A stretch of DNA of 64,000 bases from Brevibacillus sedimenti (GCF_020923495.1 NZ_CP064048.1:769501-833500), one strand, 5' to 3'. Numbered from the stretch's first letter, positions 29,052 to 39,212 are shown. A program made the numbers and translations. The notes: a model not told the origin generated them from the sequence alone.

Positions 29052-31607
29052 TCACAATTTGTAGACTCTGGCCAACAGAACGACTACTTCGGCTCGGGTC
29101 GCGCGTCCCTGCGGCTTGAAGAGATTCCCGTAGCCCTTCAGCCAACCTCTGGAGGTGAGCGCCTCGATCGCCGGAGACGCCCAGTGGCTGATCGGTACGT
29201 CACGGTATGACGACCTTGAGTGCTTGGTCAAAAGCAAGTTCTGGGCGCGGGCGGTCATCTGGGCCATCTCCGCCCGGGAGATGGGCTGGTTCGGCTTGAT
29301 CGTCCGGTTGGGGTACCCCTGCATAATCCCCAGTTTATACGCCATTAGAAGCGGCTGGTAGGCCCAATGGGAGCTGGACAGGTCGCCAAACGGATTGCGG
29401 CCCGTATACGCCCCCACCGGCAGCCCTTTGGCCCGCATGGCTTGGATCAGCATGGTGGCAAATTGTGCCCGCGTCACCTGCTGATTCGGCTGAAACGTGG
29501 CATTGTCAAAACCCTTGACGACCCCTTTTCGAGTCAGCCGGGCGATTTCGGCGCGAGCCCAGTGACCGGCAATGTCCCGATAGCCGTCCACCAGCTTCTC
29601 CTTGTGCAGTGTGAGGCGGTAGGCATCGTATTTGAACGGGACCGTACTGCTCAATCGGATGTAGTACTTCCCAGGCTTGAGCTTTAATCCGATGACTTCC
29701 TTGCCTTGATCGGACAACTGGGCCACCTGATCGGTAGCAGCCAGCGCATAGTTAAAGGTATGGGACCCGTAGATCTCGATGCGCATCCCCTTGGACACGG
29801 GGACAAACGGCGCACGAACGCTGACGTAGGATTCCGAATCCACGGTAAATTGGAACCAATCTGAATCGGTATGGGTCGGCAAGGTGCCGGTCATCAATGT
29901 GCCGTTGGCCAGTTGAGAGGCCTGGCGATACGTATCGTTTGGTTCATTGACGTCCTTGCGAACCGGCGTGAAGGACAAATCCAGCCGGTACTCCCCGTTT
30001 ACCTGATTGCCCCAGTATTCGCTGATGCGTATGTAATACTTGCCCGGCGACACATCTTTTTGTGCCCGCTCGACCGGGTTGTCCCGGTCCCAGGTGTCGT
30101 ACTCTTCCCATCCCTGCCCCTGTTTGCCGATGCGCATGTTCAGATCCATTCGCTTGGTGTCAGGGGTAACCGTAATGTTCAGCCGGCCATACTCACGCAC
30201 GTAGTAGGAAAACCAGTCCTGATCGCCTTCCTCGTGAAAATTGCCGGTCACGCTGATCTGATTCCCGACCAGGGGTCGCGCCGTATCCATGTTGTTGTTT
30301 CGCTCGTAGCGGTCCGGGTTGATCGAAAACGAGCTGGTCAGCACGTAGGTAAACGCGTTGACCCCGCCGGTTCGCTCCAGTTTGATCAGCATGCGTCCGG
30401 CCTTGGCCGGAACCGTCAGGGTATCGCCGTTGCCCATGTAATACGTGACAGGCGTACGATTTTCCGAATAGAACGTGGCGGCCATGGGGGACGATATCGA
30501 AGTGGATATAGAACCCCTCAGCGTCACTTTGCCATCGTAGGGAATATCCATCTTGTACCAGTCAATCGTGTCGGACTGGTTGAGCCGTCCGCGAATCTGC
30601 GACTCGATGGGAAACGGACTGGCTTGTCCCATGCTGTTGTTCGGCTCGTGAAAATCCGTCGAAGGGTTGCTTCGGACGGCCCGGTCGACATTGAGCAGGC
30701 CGTAGCCCGTCTGCCGGTCCCAGCCGCGCTCGCCCAGATCCGTGGCGGTCTGGTACAGAAGTTGTCGCACATCGAACGGCGACATGTTGGGACGGCGGGC
30801 CAGCACCAGCGCTGCGGCCCCCGCTACCTGGGGAGCAGCGGCCGACGTGCCGCTCAACGTGCCGTATTTGCCTCCGGGCTTGGTGGTGTACACGTTCATG
30901 CCGGGAGCCACCAGATTCAACTCCGGCCCAGAATTGGACTCGCTCAGCGGTTGGTTGTTGCTTTTGACCGCCCCGACAGCGATCACGGTCGGATACGCAG
31001 CCGGATAGGCGACCCGGTCGCTCTCGTTGCCGCTGGCCGCCACCAGCACCGCTCCGCTCGCTTCCGCCCGCTGGACCGCCTCCGTCAAGGCTTTGGAGTA
31101 CGACATGCTGCTGACCGACATGAGGATCACCTTGGCCCCCCGGTCCAGCGCCATGTTTATCCCCTTGGCGATGACGTCAATATTGTCCTGCTGGCCGTAT
31201 TTGTCCAGCACCTTGATCGGCAGGATGTGGGCGTTCCACAACACCCCGGACACCCCGATGCCGTTGTTCCCCTTGGCCGCGATAATCCCTGCCACCGCCG
31301 TGCCGTGTCCGTTTGCGCTGTCGTCATGCGCAGACTTTCCCGGATTCACCAGATTGATCCCCGGCAGTACATTTCCTTTCAAATCGGGATGGTTGGCATC
31401 CACCCCTGTATCCAGGACGGCGATGATGATGGAATTGTTGCTGTTGACCGTTTTCCACGCCTGGTCCGCCTTGATCTGCTTGAGATGGGTCTGGTTGTTG
31501 ATGTACCGGTCCGACGTGATTCCGGCCGCTGACACGGTTCTGACATTCGCGATCACCGCCGCCAATCCGATGGCGACCACAAGCCCCAAAATGATAACTC
31601 TCCTCAT
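29052..31607 (-). CDS. SLH-anchored subtilisin-like serine protease
   Basis: An 851-residue exported S8 peptidase. A signal peptide is followed by the subtilase domain with the triad Asp in IIAVLDTGVDANHPDL, His in NGHGTAVAGIIAA and Ser in GTSAAAPQVAGAAAL. Next come repeated PPC-like beta domains (about 300-640: EPNNSMGQASPF, ERNNNMDTARPL, EPNDTYRQASQL) and three C-terminal SLH domains (GHWARAEIARL, SHWAYQPLLMAY, SHWASPAIEAL) that bind pyruvylated wall polymer. It is a surface protease probably acting on envelope proteins or peptides. ATG 31607 follows GGGGAGGAAGG at a rather long spacing; GTG 31655 is an alternative start. Confidence 0.93.
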   Translation of the reverse strand: MRRVIILGLVVAIGLAAVIANVRTVSAAGITSDRYINNQTHLKQIKADQAWKTVNSNNSIIIAVLDTGVDANHPDLKGNVLPGINLVNPGKSAHDDSANGHGTAVAGIIAAKGNNGIGVSGVLWNAHILPIKVLDKYGQQDNIDVIAKGINMALDRGAKVILMSVSSMSYSKALTEAVQRAEASGAVLVAASGNESDRVAYPAAYPTVIAVGAVKSNNQPLSESNSGPELNLVAPGMNVYTTKPGGKYGTLSGTSAAAPQVAGAAALVLARRPNMSPFDVRQLLYQTATDLGERGWDRQTGYGLLNVDRAVRSNPSTDFHEPNNSMGQASPFPIESQIRGRLNQSDTIDWYKMDIPYDGKVTLRGSISTSISSPMAATFYSENRTPVTYYMGNGDTLTVPAKAGRMLIKLERTGGVNAFTYVLTSSFSINPDRYERNNNMDTARPLVGNQISVTGNFHEEGDQDWFSYYVREYGRLNITVTPDTKRMDLNMRIGKQGQGWEEYDTWDRDNPVERAQKDVSPGKYYIRISEYWGNQVNGEYRLDLSFTPVRKDVNEPNDTYRQASQLANGTLMTGTLPTHTDSDWFQFTVDSESYVSVRAPFVPVSKGMRIEIYGSHTFNYALAATDQVAQLSDQGKEVIGLKLKPGKYYIRLSSTVPFKYDAYRLTLHKEKLVDGYRDIAGHWARAEIARLTRKGVVKGFDNATFQPNQQVTRAQFATMLIQAMRAKGLPVGAYTGRNPFGDLSSSHWAYQPLLMAYKLGIMQGYPNRTIKPNQPISRAEMAQMTARAQNLLLTKHSRSSYRDVPISHWASPAIEALTSRGWLKGYGNLFKPQGRATRAEVVVLLARVYKL

Positions 31608-31784
31608 GAAAATGACAGTCCTTCCTCCCCTGTTTTTCCCATGACGGCGAAACACAGGGAATCAGGTAGTGGCGGGTCACATGCCCTTCTCTGTACTTTC
31701 TACCATTTCTATCTATCTAGCATAGCGGAACAAACAGATGAAACGCAACCCTGTTGATCCAATACCTGGAACGTCATCCAACCA

Positions 31785-31823
31785 AACAGCAATACCCCCT
31801 TCTGCCACTGCGGCAAAAGGGGG
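31785..31823 (-). terminator. Possible terminator of the SLAP operon
   Basis: CCCCCTTTTGCC pairs with GGCAGAAGGGGG on the minus strand, followed by a modest T-rich stretch, about 19 bases beyond the last SLAP gene. Confidence 0.55.
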
Positions 31824-31841
31824 TGGTTCTGAAACGTTTCG

Positions 31842-32825
31842 TTATTGCAATAAGCCATTCGGCTGCGAAGTTTTAGGCGCAGCCTGTCCTTTTTTCTGCT
31901 GCTTGGCTTTGGGGATGAAAGCGGTGCAATCAGCGGCTTTCACGCCTTCTTTCTTGATCGACGTTGCCGGGATTTCAAACGCCCACATCCGGCTGCCCTT
32001 GGCTTCCACCTTCAGGTTTTCCAGCGTGTAGTGGACGCGGGCCACTGCATCTCCAGCCTTGTCGTGCACGATAATCGGCACTTCCGTAAATTCCAGACGC
32101 TTGTTCAGCCCGTTGCGGAACAGCACGACCACCTTCAGGCCGTTGTTGGTTCCATCCAAAATGTCCAGCACCTGCAGGTCCACCAGGTCATCTTCAACCG
32201 GCAGAGCAGCTGCCTTGTCCTGGTACTGCTGCTGCTCCTCTTCGGTCAGCTCTCCGCCCAGCATTTCCGGGTGCTCGGCTGTTTTCTCAGGTTTCTTGTA
32301 TTCCAGTGTGAGCGGCACTTCCTTATCCGGCAGCTCCTCAAACTCGCTCCACGGGAACAGGAACTCACACGGACGGCTCGACTTGTCGCCGACCGGCCCA
32401 AACTCCAGCAGATGGAACGTTTTGCGGGCGACGACTTTTCCATCCGGAGTGACCAGTCTCAGCGGCAGCCGTTGAAACAGCATGTTGCGGCTGGTGGCAT
32501 TGCGGATAAAGGTAAGCACCAGGTACCCTTCCTGCGTCACCTGAGTAAAGAACGGGAAGATCCCCACTTCGTCCCGCACCACGGGCGGCAGCTCGTCGTG
32601 AATGTACTGCATCAGCTCGGCTTCTTGCTCATCCAGCTTATCGCCCCAGGGGCCGTGCAGGTTCAAGACCATTTCCTTGGACGGGATGCGATTGGACGAC
32701 TGCTCCGGATTGTCGATCCCGGACACGCCCAGATAAGACTCCTTTTGCAGGTGATTGTGCACATCTTCGCGCACTTGCTCCAGGCTCTCTTTGGAGCCAA
32801 ACCAGTTTTCCAGCAACCAACTCAT
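31842..32825 (-). CDS. Accessory Sec system S-layer assembly protein (third copy)
   Basis: A 327-residue cytosolic protein of the SLAP type. Two tandem beta modules each contain a '...FIRNATSRNMLFQRLPLRLVT' or 'VLFRNGLNKRLEFTEVPI' strand pattern and end in an aromatic-Phe motif (SRPCEFLFPW, SRMWAFEIPA). The family is linked by name and context to the SecA2/SecY2-type export of S-layer proteins in Bacillales. It is the last of three paralogues in one operon and has a Gln/Lys-rich tail. No signal peptide or membrane span is seen. Confidence 0.85.
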   Translation of the reverse strand: MSWLLENWFGSKESLEQVREDVHNHLQKESYLGVSGIDNPEQSSNRIPSKEMVLNLHGPWGDKLDEQEAELMQYIHDELPPVVRDEVGIFPFFTQVTQEGYLVLTFIRNATSRNMLFQRLPLRLVTPDGKVVARKTFHLLEFGPVGDKSSRPCEFLFPWSEFEELPDKEVPLTLEYKKPEKTAEHPEMLGGELTEEEQQQYQDKAAALPVEDDLVDLQVLDILDGTNNGLKVVVLFRNGLNKRLEFTEVPIIVHDKAGDAVARVHYTLENLKVEAKGSRMWAFEIPATSIKKEGVKAADCTAFIPKAKQQKKGQAAPKTSQPNGLLQ

Positions 32826-32880
32826 GTCAAAACCTCCTCATTTCCCGACCAGCGGATACAGGTAACAAATGCAGGGGCGG

Positions 32881-33846
32881 TCAGGTAACCTCCAGCATCC
32901 ATCGTTTCAGGCTGGCGTTTTTCTTTTTCACCGCATTTTCCGGGAAGACAAACAGCCACGGTCGACTTGTCCGCGGACGGACCCGAATGCTGCTGCCGTC
33001 GATGATCCCGGTTGCGACCACATCGCCCTCCGTGTCGGATACGGTGATCGTCAATTTACCCGGGCGATAGTCTACCGGCAAGCCATTGCGGAACAGTACA
33101 GCCACCACCAGCTCTCCCCTTTTCGTCCAGCCGATGTCAAAGCCGGTAGCCTCAACGGTTTCGGCTTCAATCGGCGGTAGCGAATGGCTCAAGAGCTCCA
33201 GGCGGTCTTTTTGCCGTTCGGTCATGCGTGCTTCCATCTGCGGGTCAAGGTCGAGATGTTTGGGCCAGACGTAAGGGTTGGCCTGCGCCTTCATCATCAC
33301 TTTCCAGCGTGAGAATCTGAAATTCTCATGCAGGTACGTGCCCTCCGGAAAAAATACTTCCCACGGACGGCTGCTGCGCGGCGGGATCGATCCCATTCCG
33401 CTCAGGTCAACCCGCTGACGAGCAAACGGCTTGTCATCCAGATAGATCGCCAGGGTAATGTCTTTAAACCGCACTGGTTGATCCAGACCATTGCGGACAA
33501 ACATTGCCACAGTAAGGCCCTCCGGATTCGGAATCAGGCTGAATCCGGTCACGCTGATGCTTCCGGCCGGCACATCCGGCAGTTGTGCCTGCAGAAAACG
33601 GAGGGTGTACTTTTTCTCGTTGTCCAACTGCTGCTCCCAGGCCGGGTGAAGGGACAGGTCCGTCCGCACTTTCTGGTTCCCGGCCTCCGCAGCCGGCACG
33701 GACTCCCCTGCTTCAACCTCCGCCTCCTGTTCGCTCAGTTCGGCAAAATCGACAGCCGCATCTTCCTGAATCTCTTGTTTCAACTCTTCCATGGAGCGCG
33801 TTTTTCCCTGCTCCTTGTTCAACCAATTCTTAAAAAAGGAAAACAT
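32881..33846 (-). CDS. Accessory Sec system S-layer assembly protein (second copy)
   Basis: A 321-residue paralogue of its neighbours, starting MFSFFKNWLNKEQ at ATG 33846, six bases behind GGAGG. A short amphipathic N-terminal helix, an acidic linker (residues 15-60) and two SLAP modules follow; each module has the FVRNGLDQPVRFKDITLAIY-like strand block and closes with SRPWEVFFPEG or SRPWLFVFPEN. The role in S-layer protein export is inferred from family naming. Confidence 0.86.
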   Translation of the reverse strand: MFSFFKNWLNKEQGKTRSMEELKQEIQEDAAVDFAELSEQEAEVEAGESVPAAEAGNQKVRTDLSLHPAWEQQLDNEKKYTLRFLQAQLPDVPAGSISVTGFSLIPNPEGLTVAMFVRNGLDQPVRFKDITLAIYLDDKPFARQRVDLSGMGSIPPRSSRPWEVFFPEGTYLHENFRFSRWKVMMKAQANPYVWPKHLDLDPQMEARMTERQKDRLELLSHSLPPIEAETVEATGFDIGWTKRGELVVAVLFRNGLPVDYRPGKLTITVSDTEGDVVATGIIDGSSIRVRPRTSRPWLFVFPENAVKKKNASLKRWMLEVT

Positions 33847-33948
33847 CTGCATCCTCCTCTCCTGACCGCAGCACAAATGAAGCTTCTCTCTATGATAAGA
33901 CTTTTCGGCGGGCGGGGTCAAATGGCCGCAAGCGATTAAACGCCCGCT

Positions 33949-34899
33949 TTACCCCTGCGGCACGCCTACCTTCCAGCGAGAGAAGTCCGCGTCATCCTTC
34001 AACACACTTTCTTTGGGGTAGATAAACATCCACGGTTTGCTGGTATTGGCGTTGACGGTCAACCCCCCCAGTTCAAACAGCCCTTCCGCCACCTTGTCTC
34101 CTGCCGCGTCGTAAAGGGCGAGCGGCAGCTTTTCGATGGACAGCGATTGCGTCGACCCATTGCGGATCAAAAGCATCGCGTGCAGCGCACCATCCTCCGC
34201 CCGGCGAAGCTGTACACTCTGAATGTTGACTTCCCCTTCCTTTAGCGGCGGCAGCCGTTTGGCCAGTTCGATCAGGGACTGTTTCTGCTCGTCCGTCAGC
34301 GCCTTGATCCACGACTCTTCCAGTTCCAACTGCTGAGGCAGCACCAATTTTTTCTGTGCCAGCTCAAACGCAATCTTCCAGTTGGTGAGCAAAACGTTTA
34401 CCTGCAGGAAGTACTCCCGCTTAAACACAAACGTCCACGGTCTGGCCGCGAACGGCGGAATTTCGCCCAGCTCTCCCAGGTCAAACGTCTGTCGGGTGAA
34501 CAACTGCTGATCCCCAAACAACACGACCAGCGGCATCTCCCCCAGGCGCAGAGGCCGGTTGGTGCCGTTGCGCAGGAAAGCCGTCACCTGAACACCGTCT
34601 TCGTGCGGGACAAGCGAAATGCCGGCCAGGGAAATATTCCCCTCCTGCAGCGGCGGCAGTTCCTGTGCCATAAACGACAACGCATATTTCTCCTGCGTAG
34701 TCAGCCGCTTTTCCCACGACTCGTGCAGCGACAGGGATGTGGTCACGCCAGCCGCCTTGGACTCCGTCTCTTTTTGCTCCGGCACCTTCTCGGACACGTC
34801 GTTATCCGCTGCCGGCAATACCGACTCCTCCTGCACCTGATTTTTCACATCTTCCGGCGTCGGCGTCTTCCCCAATATGTTTTTCAAAAAGGATAACAT
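33949..34899 (-). CDS. Accessory Sec system S-layer assembly protein (first copy)
   Basis: A 316-residue SLAP protein beginning MLSFLKNILGKTP behind GGGAGAG. It has two repeats, each with an RNGTNRPLRLGEMPL- or RNGSTQSLSIEKLPL-type block and the closing ARPWTFVFKRE or SKPWMFIYPKE motif. It heads a three-gene operon served by the promoter at 34965-34992. Confidence 0.86.
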   Translation of the reverse strand: MLSFLKNILGKTPTPEDVKNQVQEESVLPAADNDVSEKVPEQKETESKAAGVTTSLSLHESWEKRLTTQEKYALSFMAQELPPLQEGNISLAGISLVPHEDGVQVTAFLRNGTNRPLRLGEMPLVVLFGDQQLFTRQTFDLGELGEIPPFAARPWTFVFKREYFLQVNVLLTNWKIAFELAQKKLVLPQQLELEESWIKALTDEQKQSLIELAKRLPPLKEGEVNIQSVQLRRAEDGALHAMLLIRNGSTQSLSIEKLPLALYDAAGDKVAEGLFELGGLTVNANTSKPWMFIYPKESVLKDDADFSRWKVGVPQG

Positions 34900-34964
34900 A
34901 ACGTCTCTCCCAACTTTTCTCTACATCTATATGTAAAGGTTTATAGAGATGCTGTTCGTACTCA

Positions 34965-34992
34965 ACTATAGCACAGTGAGCCCTTAATGCAA
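34965..34992 (-). promoter_or_regulatory. Sigma-A-type promoter of the SLAP operon
   Basis: TTGCAT - 16 bases - TATAGT with an extended TGC before the -10, about 65 bases upstream of the first SLAP start codon. Confidence 0.65.
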
Positions 34993-35048
34993 CATCGAAA
35001 ACTTGGTATCCGTTGGAACGCGTGTTGGATGCGGGCACGGTGCCTTCT

Positions 35049-35092
35049 AAAACAAATTGAGAGGGCAAAACCTGCGTATGGTTCGCCCTCTC
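35049..35092 (-). terminator. Terminator of the stalk-domain protein gene
   Basis: GAGAGGGCGAACC pairs with GGTTTTGCCCTCTC on the minus strand and is followed by AATTTGTTTT, 23 bases beyond the stop. Confidence 0.8.
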
Positions 35093-35114
35093 GTTTCGAC
35101 TCAGAGTGTTGTCT

Positions 35115-36119
35115 TTACGGCGTCGTCACCGTCTGTGTGCCGGAGCCGGCCGATTCGGAAGCCTCGCCGGTTGGTGCCGTTTCTGAGGCAGCGGATTCCG
35201 ATGTGTTTGACGCTTCGCTCGCGTCTGCTGCCGGTGAGGGCGCTGGTTCTTCCCCTTCTCCGCTTGGTGCCGGTGTCTCCGGTGTGGTGTCAATATCGTC
35301 GGTTCCCGTCAGGCTGCCATCCTCGATGATGATCAGATCCCCTTTCTCCTGATAACCGACTTTTGCCTTCAGCGTTTCCCCGATAAAACGGAGCGGCAAA
35401 AAGAGGCGGCCTTTTTTGATCACCGGCGGGGTCTCCAGCTTGATCTTCTCCCCGTTCACTTCCGCTTCGCCGGAATCGAGATACAGCGTGATCTTGTTGT
35501 CGCCGCGCACCACTTCGACGGTGCGGGTCTCCCCGTTCCACTTCACCTCGGCCTTCAGCGCAGCGCCGATGGCACGCACAGGCACCAGGGCGCGTCCCTT
35601 TTCCACGAACGGGGCGGTGTCCATCACGACTTCTTTTCCATTGACAAACGTCTTCAGCGACGTGTCGCCCGTTTTCTCGTACAGTTCGCCCAGCTTGTCG
35701 AACAGTTTCTGATCGCCTGGTTTATAGAAGCGGTTGAGCAGTTCTTTTTGAACGTCCAGCGCCTGCTTCTGTTCGGACTGCTGCTCCAGCATCCTGGTCA
35801 GCTCTTCGTATTTCGCTTTCAGTTCTTCCGTTGCCTCTTTGACTTGCTTCAACTGCTGACGCAGTTCGATCAGTTCCTTCTTGGTCTTGACAGCTTGCTG
35901 GACGGCTTCTTTTGGAGACACGCCTCCTGCGGTCGAACCGGAAGGCTTGTCCTTATCCGGTTTTCCCTTGTCCTTGCCCTTTCCCTTGGCGTCTTTGTCC
36001 ACTTGACCGCCACCGTTCCCTTTTTGGGCTTCTTTTACCGGTTTTTCCGCATGGACCGCGGCCAGCGGCGTACAGGCCAGCAGGGTGAGCACCAAACTTG
36101 CAGACAGCCATTTCTTCAT
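35115..36119 (-). CDS. Exported protein with copper amine oxidase-like stalk domain
   Basis: A 334-residue exported protein. The N-terminal signal (MKKWLSASLVLTLLACTPLAAVHA) may be cut by signal peptidase I or lipidated at the LLAC. A Lys/Gly-rich linker and a coiled coil (about 75-135, TKKELIELRQQLKQVKEATEEL) precede a stalk domain (about 150-265) with VNGKEVVMDTAPFVEKGRAL-type and GRLFLPLRFIGE repeats; an acidic Ser/Thr/Pro-rich tail ends the protein. Such domains occur in many Paenibacillaceae surface proteins with uncharacterised roles. ATG 36119 follows GGGAGGG. Confidence 0.88.
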   Translation of the reverse strand: MKKWLSASLVLTLLACTPLAAVHAEKPVKEAQKGNGGGQVDKDAKGKGKDKGKPDKDKPSGSTAGGVSPKEAVQQAVKTKKELIELRQQLKQVKEATEELKAKYEELTRMLEQQSEQKQALDVQKELLNRFYKPGDQKLFDKLGELYEKTGDTSLKTFVNGKEVVMDTAPFVEKGRALVPVRAIGAALKAEVKWNGETRTVEVVRGDNKITLYLDSGEAEVNGEKIKLETPPVIKKGRLFLPLRFIGETLKAKVGYQEKGDLIIIEDGSLTGTDDIDTTPETPAPSGEGEEPAPSPAADASEASNTSESAASETAPTGEASESAGSGTQTVTTP

Positions 36120-36215
36120 CAAAAATTTCCCTCCCGCTTGCACCAGAAGTAATACGTGCTCTGTTTACCATATCGGCAAATCGGCGGGAACTTGATAGGG
36201 GAAAGAGGGCCGGCT

Positions 36216-36245
36216 AAAAAACAGCAAGCCCCACGGAAATGGGGC
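36216..36245 (-). terminator. Terminator of the aldo/keto reductase gene
   Basis: GCCCCA pairs with TGGGGC on the minus strand and is followed by TTGCTGTTTTTT, 15 bases beyond the stop. Confidence 0.8.
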
Positions 36246-36259
36246 GCCGGGTAAAGGCA

Positions 36260-37213
36260 TCATGCCTGTTCCAGAATCTTGTCGATAGTGGCCAGCGTCT
36301 CGTCCGGAATCGTCATCCCGGAGGCTTTCACGTTGTGTTCCACCTGCTCGGGCACGCTCGCTCCGATGATCGCGCTGGAGACGTTCGGTTGGCGCAGCGT
36401 CCAGGCCAACGCAAGCTGGGCCAAGGAAAGCCCCAGTTCTTCGGCGATGGGACGCAGACGCTCCACCTTGTGCAGGTTCTCTTCTTTCAACCACGATTTC
36501 ACTGTCTGGTTGCCGCGTTTGTCGGCCGCCCGGCTGCCCGCAGGCGCCTCATTCACCGTTCGGTACTTGCCGGCAAGCACGCCCTGCGCCAGCGGCGAAT
36601 AGACGACCTGTCCGATGCCGTTTCGCTCGCACAGCGGAATGATTTCCTTCTCAATCTCTCTTGCAAACATGTTGTACAGCGGTTGATTCGCCACGATCCG
36701 GTGCAGCAGGTATTTGTCCATGATCGATAATGCTTCGGCGATTTGCGCCGCTGTCCAGTTGCTGATACCGACATACAGCACCTTGCCCTGCCGGACGAGA
36801 TCGTCCATCGCCCGCAGCGTCTCTTCCATGGGGGTGTCGTTGTCAAAGGCGTGGCAGTAGTACACGTCGATGTAATCGAGACCGAGCCGCTTCAGGCTCG
36901 CTTCGCACTGTTCCATGATGTGCTTGCGGGACAATCCCCGGTCGTTGGGTCGATCGCCCATCGGTCCCCAGACTTTGGTCGCCAACACGTACGACTCGCG
37001 GGGATACTTCCGCAGGGCCTCACCGACCACCTTCTCCGCTTCCCCCTTCATGTAAATGTTGGCTGTGTCGAAGAAGTTGATTCCCAGTTCATAGGCCTTG
37101 TCGATGGTGGAGATCGCCTCCTCCCTGCCGACATAGCCTCCGTACGTCAGCCAGCTTCCCAGGCTGATTTCGCTCACTTTCAATCCCGAGTTTCCGAGAC
37201 GACGGTAATTCAT
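36260..37213 (-). CDS. Aldo/keto reductase
   Basis: A 317-residue NADPH-dependent oxidoreductase of the Kv-beta/YccK-like branch. The TIM-barrel carries the catalytic tetrad: Asp and Tyr in FFDTANIYMKGEAE, Lys in LATKVWG and His in YYCHAFD. The C terminus has the cofactor region SSAIIGASVPEQVEHNV. The physiological substrate is unknown. It is flanked by its own terminator and appears monocistronic. Confidence 0.93.
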   Translation of the reverse strand: MNYRRLGNSGLKVSEISLGSWLTYGGYVGREEAISTIDKAYELGINFFDTANIYMKGEAEKVVGEALRKYPRESYVLATKVWGPMGDRPNDRGLSRKHIMEQCEASLKRLGLDYIDVYYCHAFDNDTPMEETLRAMDDLVRQGKVLYVGISNWTAAQIAEALSIMDKYLLHRIVANQPLYNMFAREIEKEIIPLCERNGIGQVVYSPLAQGVLAGKYRTVNEAPAGSRAADKRGNQTVKSWLKEENLHKVERLRPIAEELGLSLAQLALAWTLRQPNVSSAIIGASVPEQVEHNVKASGMTIPDETLATIDKILEQA

Positions 37214-37320
37214 CTTCGTTCCCTCCCGAGAAAGTATTCGAAAGCGGGTAGCTAATGCGACTCTTTCTCAATTTTATCACGAAGCTGTCCGAGTGCTTCA
37301 AGATGTCAAGAGGCAGACTC

Positions 37321-37353
37321 AACAGAAAGACCCCATCAATAACGATGAGGTTC
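37321..37353 (-). terminator. Possible terminator of the chemotaxis receptor gene
   Basis: GAACCTCATC pairs imperfectly with GATGGGGTC on the minus strand and is followed by TTTCTGTT, close to the receptor stop codon. Confidence 0.55.
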
Positions 37354-37370
37354 TTTTCCAACACGTTTTT

Positions 37371-39050
37371 CTATACCCGAAAACGCGAAATATGTTGCTG
37401 CAAGTCCTCAGACATTTTTGCCAGAGCCAGGGCGGAAGACGAGATTTCTTCCATCGAGGCCAACTGCTCTTCCGCAGCGGCAGACACATTCTGCGTTCCA
37501 GCGGCTGTTTCATTCGCCACTTCCCGGATCAAGGTGATGGAACGCACGATTTCTTCCACAGACGCCGACATCTGCTGCGCGCTGGCGGAAACCTCCTGAA
37601 TCTGCACGGCTACATCATTCACGGAGCGCTGGATGTGCGCGAAAGACGTCCCTGCCTGGGTCACGACGTCCATTCCTTCGTTCACTTCATCTTTTACCTG
37701 ATCCATGGAAGTGACCGCCTTCTCCATCTGCCCGTGGATCAACGAAATGACGTCGTGGATTTGATTTGCAGACGCCGCCGACTGCTCCGCAAGTTTGCGC
37801 ACTTCATCGGCAACGACCGCAAATCCCCGCCCGTGCTCACCCGCTCTTGCCGCTTCGATGGCTGCGTTCAGCGCCAACAGATTGGTTTGAGAGGCGATGT
37901 CGGAGATCACCTGAACAATCTGGCCGATTTCTGCGGAACGTTCGCCCAATTCCTTGATGATTGCTGCCAGATCGTTCACCTTGTCGTGAATCGATCCCAT
38001 CTGTTCGCCGGCGGTTTGGATCGCCCGATTCCCTTCCTCTGCCACCTGGGCTGCCTGTATGGACGAGGCGGATACCTGCTGGGCGTTTGCCGCAATTTGT
38101 TGGATTCCCTGCGCCATCTCTTGAACAATCTGGGCGCTTTGCCCCACGCTGGCGGCCTGCTGCTCGGAGCCTGAGGCGACTTCCTGCACAGTGGAGGCGA
38201 TTTGCTCCGTAGCTTTACTTGTTTGCTCCGCACTGGCTGTCAGCTCTTCAGCGGAAGCAGCCACCTGCTCGGCGCTGATGCGCACCTGCTGAATCAAGCC
38301 GCGCAAATTATTTTTCATGACCGTAAAGGTATGAACCAGTTCCCCGATCTCGTCTTTGTTGGTTACAGAAAGATCGTCTGCCGTCAGGTCACCGGACGCA
38401 ATCGTTTCGACCGAGGACTTGAGCCGCACAACGGGCCGCGAAATCAGTCGGGATACCACGTAGCCAATGCCAATCGCCAGGATGACCGCGATCCCGCTGA
38501 TCACCCATACCGTTATCTCCACGCTGTTTACCATCGCGGCGTTTTCCTGAGTGGCCTGGGTCATGAGCTTCTGCTGTCGTTCACTGATCTGTTCCGCGAT
38601 GGTTTGCATATCCCGTGAAATCGGAAACAATGAGGTCGTGGCAAAGGCCAGAGCCTGCTCGTTCCCTACTGAAACGATCAGACTTTTCGATTTTTGGAAC
38701 TGCTTGTTCAGTTGTTCAATCTGGCTGAGATACACTTTGGTTTCCTGCGTATCGGCCAGTTCCATGGAGATTGAGACCAATTCCGACAACGTCTTGCTTG
38801 TATCCTCCACTCGCTGCAGCGATGCTGCATTGTGGGTCAGCAAATAGTCTCGCAAACTGTTGTTCAGTTGGGTCGCGTTCACTTGAATGTTCTTCGCGTT
38901 CAAGAGAATGACAGCTCTTCGGTTCATGACTTCAGAGAACGAACTGTCCACTTTATTGAGGAAGTAAAGTGACAGGCCGCTTACCATTACCAAAAGAAGT
39001 ACGACTGATAAAAATCCGGCGGTTACTTTTCTGCCAATCGTCCATCTCAT
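37371..39050 (-). CDS. Methyl-accepting chemotaxis protein
   Basis: A 559-residue transmembrane receptor. TM1 (about 10-30) and TM2 (about 190-210) bracket a four-helix-bundle sensor domain rich in Asn/Gln/Ser. A HAMP domain ([16 protein letters not shown]) and the cytoplasmic signalling domain follow, with the hairpin tip [26 protein letters not shown] that binds CheA/CheW. ATG 39050, seven bases after GGAGGAG, fits the family start; the frame is open to 39173. The ligand is unknown. Confidence 0.95.
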   Translation of the reverse strand: MRWTIGRKVTAGFLSVVLLLVMVSGLSLYFLNKVDSSFSEVMNRRAVILLNAKNIQVNATQLNNSLRDYLLTHNAASLQRVEDTSKTLSELVSISMELADTQETKVYLSQIEQLNKQFQKSKSLIVSVGNEQALAFATTSLFPISRDMQTIAEQISERQQKLMTQATQENAAMVNSVEITVWVISGIAVILAIGIGYVVSRLISRPVVRLKSSVETIASGDLTADDLSVTNKDEIGELVHTFTVMKNNLRGLIQQVRISAEQVAASAEELTASAEQTSKATEQIASTVQEVASGSEQQAASVGQSAQIVQEMAQGIQQIAANAQQVSASSIQAAQVAEEGNRAIQTAGEQMGSIHDKVNDLAAIIKELGERSAEIGQIVQVISDIASQTNLLALNAAIEAARAGEHGRGFAVVADEVRKLAEQSAASANQIHDVISLIHGQMEKAVTSMDQVKDEVNEGMDVVTQAGTSFAHIQRSVNDVAVQIQEVSASAQQMSASVEEIVRSITLIREVANETAAGTQNVSAAAEEQLASMEEISSSALALAKMSEDLQQHISRFRV

Positions 39051-39212
39051 GTCTCTACTCCTCCGATTGATAGGGACTTGCGTCTCAGACTGTTCGCTCA
39101 CGACCTTGTCAGATAGGAAAAAATACCAAAGAGAAGATAGTATCAAACTACCACGAGAACGCGTAATGGTCAATGCCCCCTGTCATGCGCTCGCCCGGCT
39201 CACCACTGTTTT

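Noticed and set aside
29871-31532. A 553-codon plus-strand frame opposite the subtilase
   Set aside because: Antisense to a clear S8 protease; composition is typical of a shadow frame.
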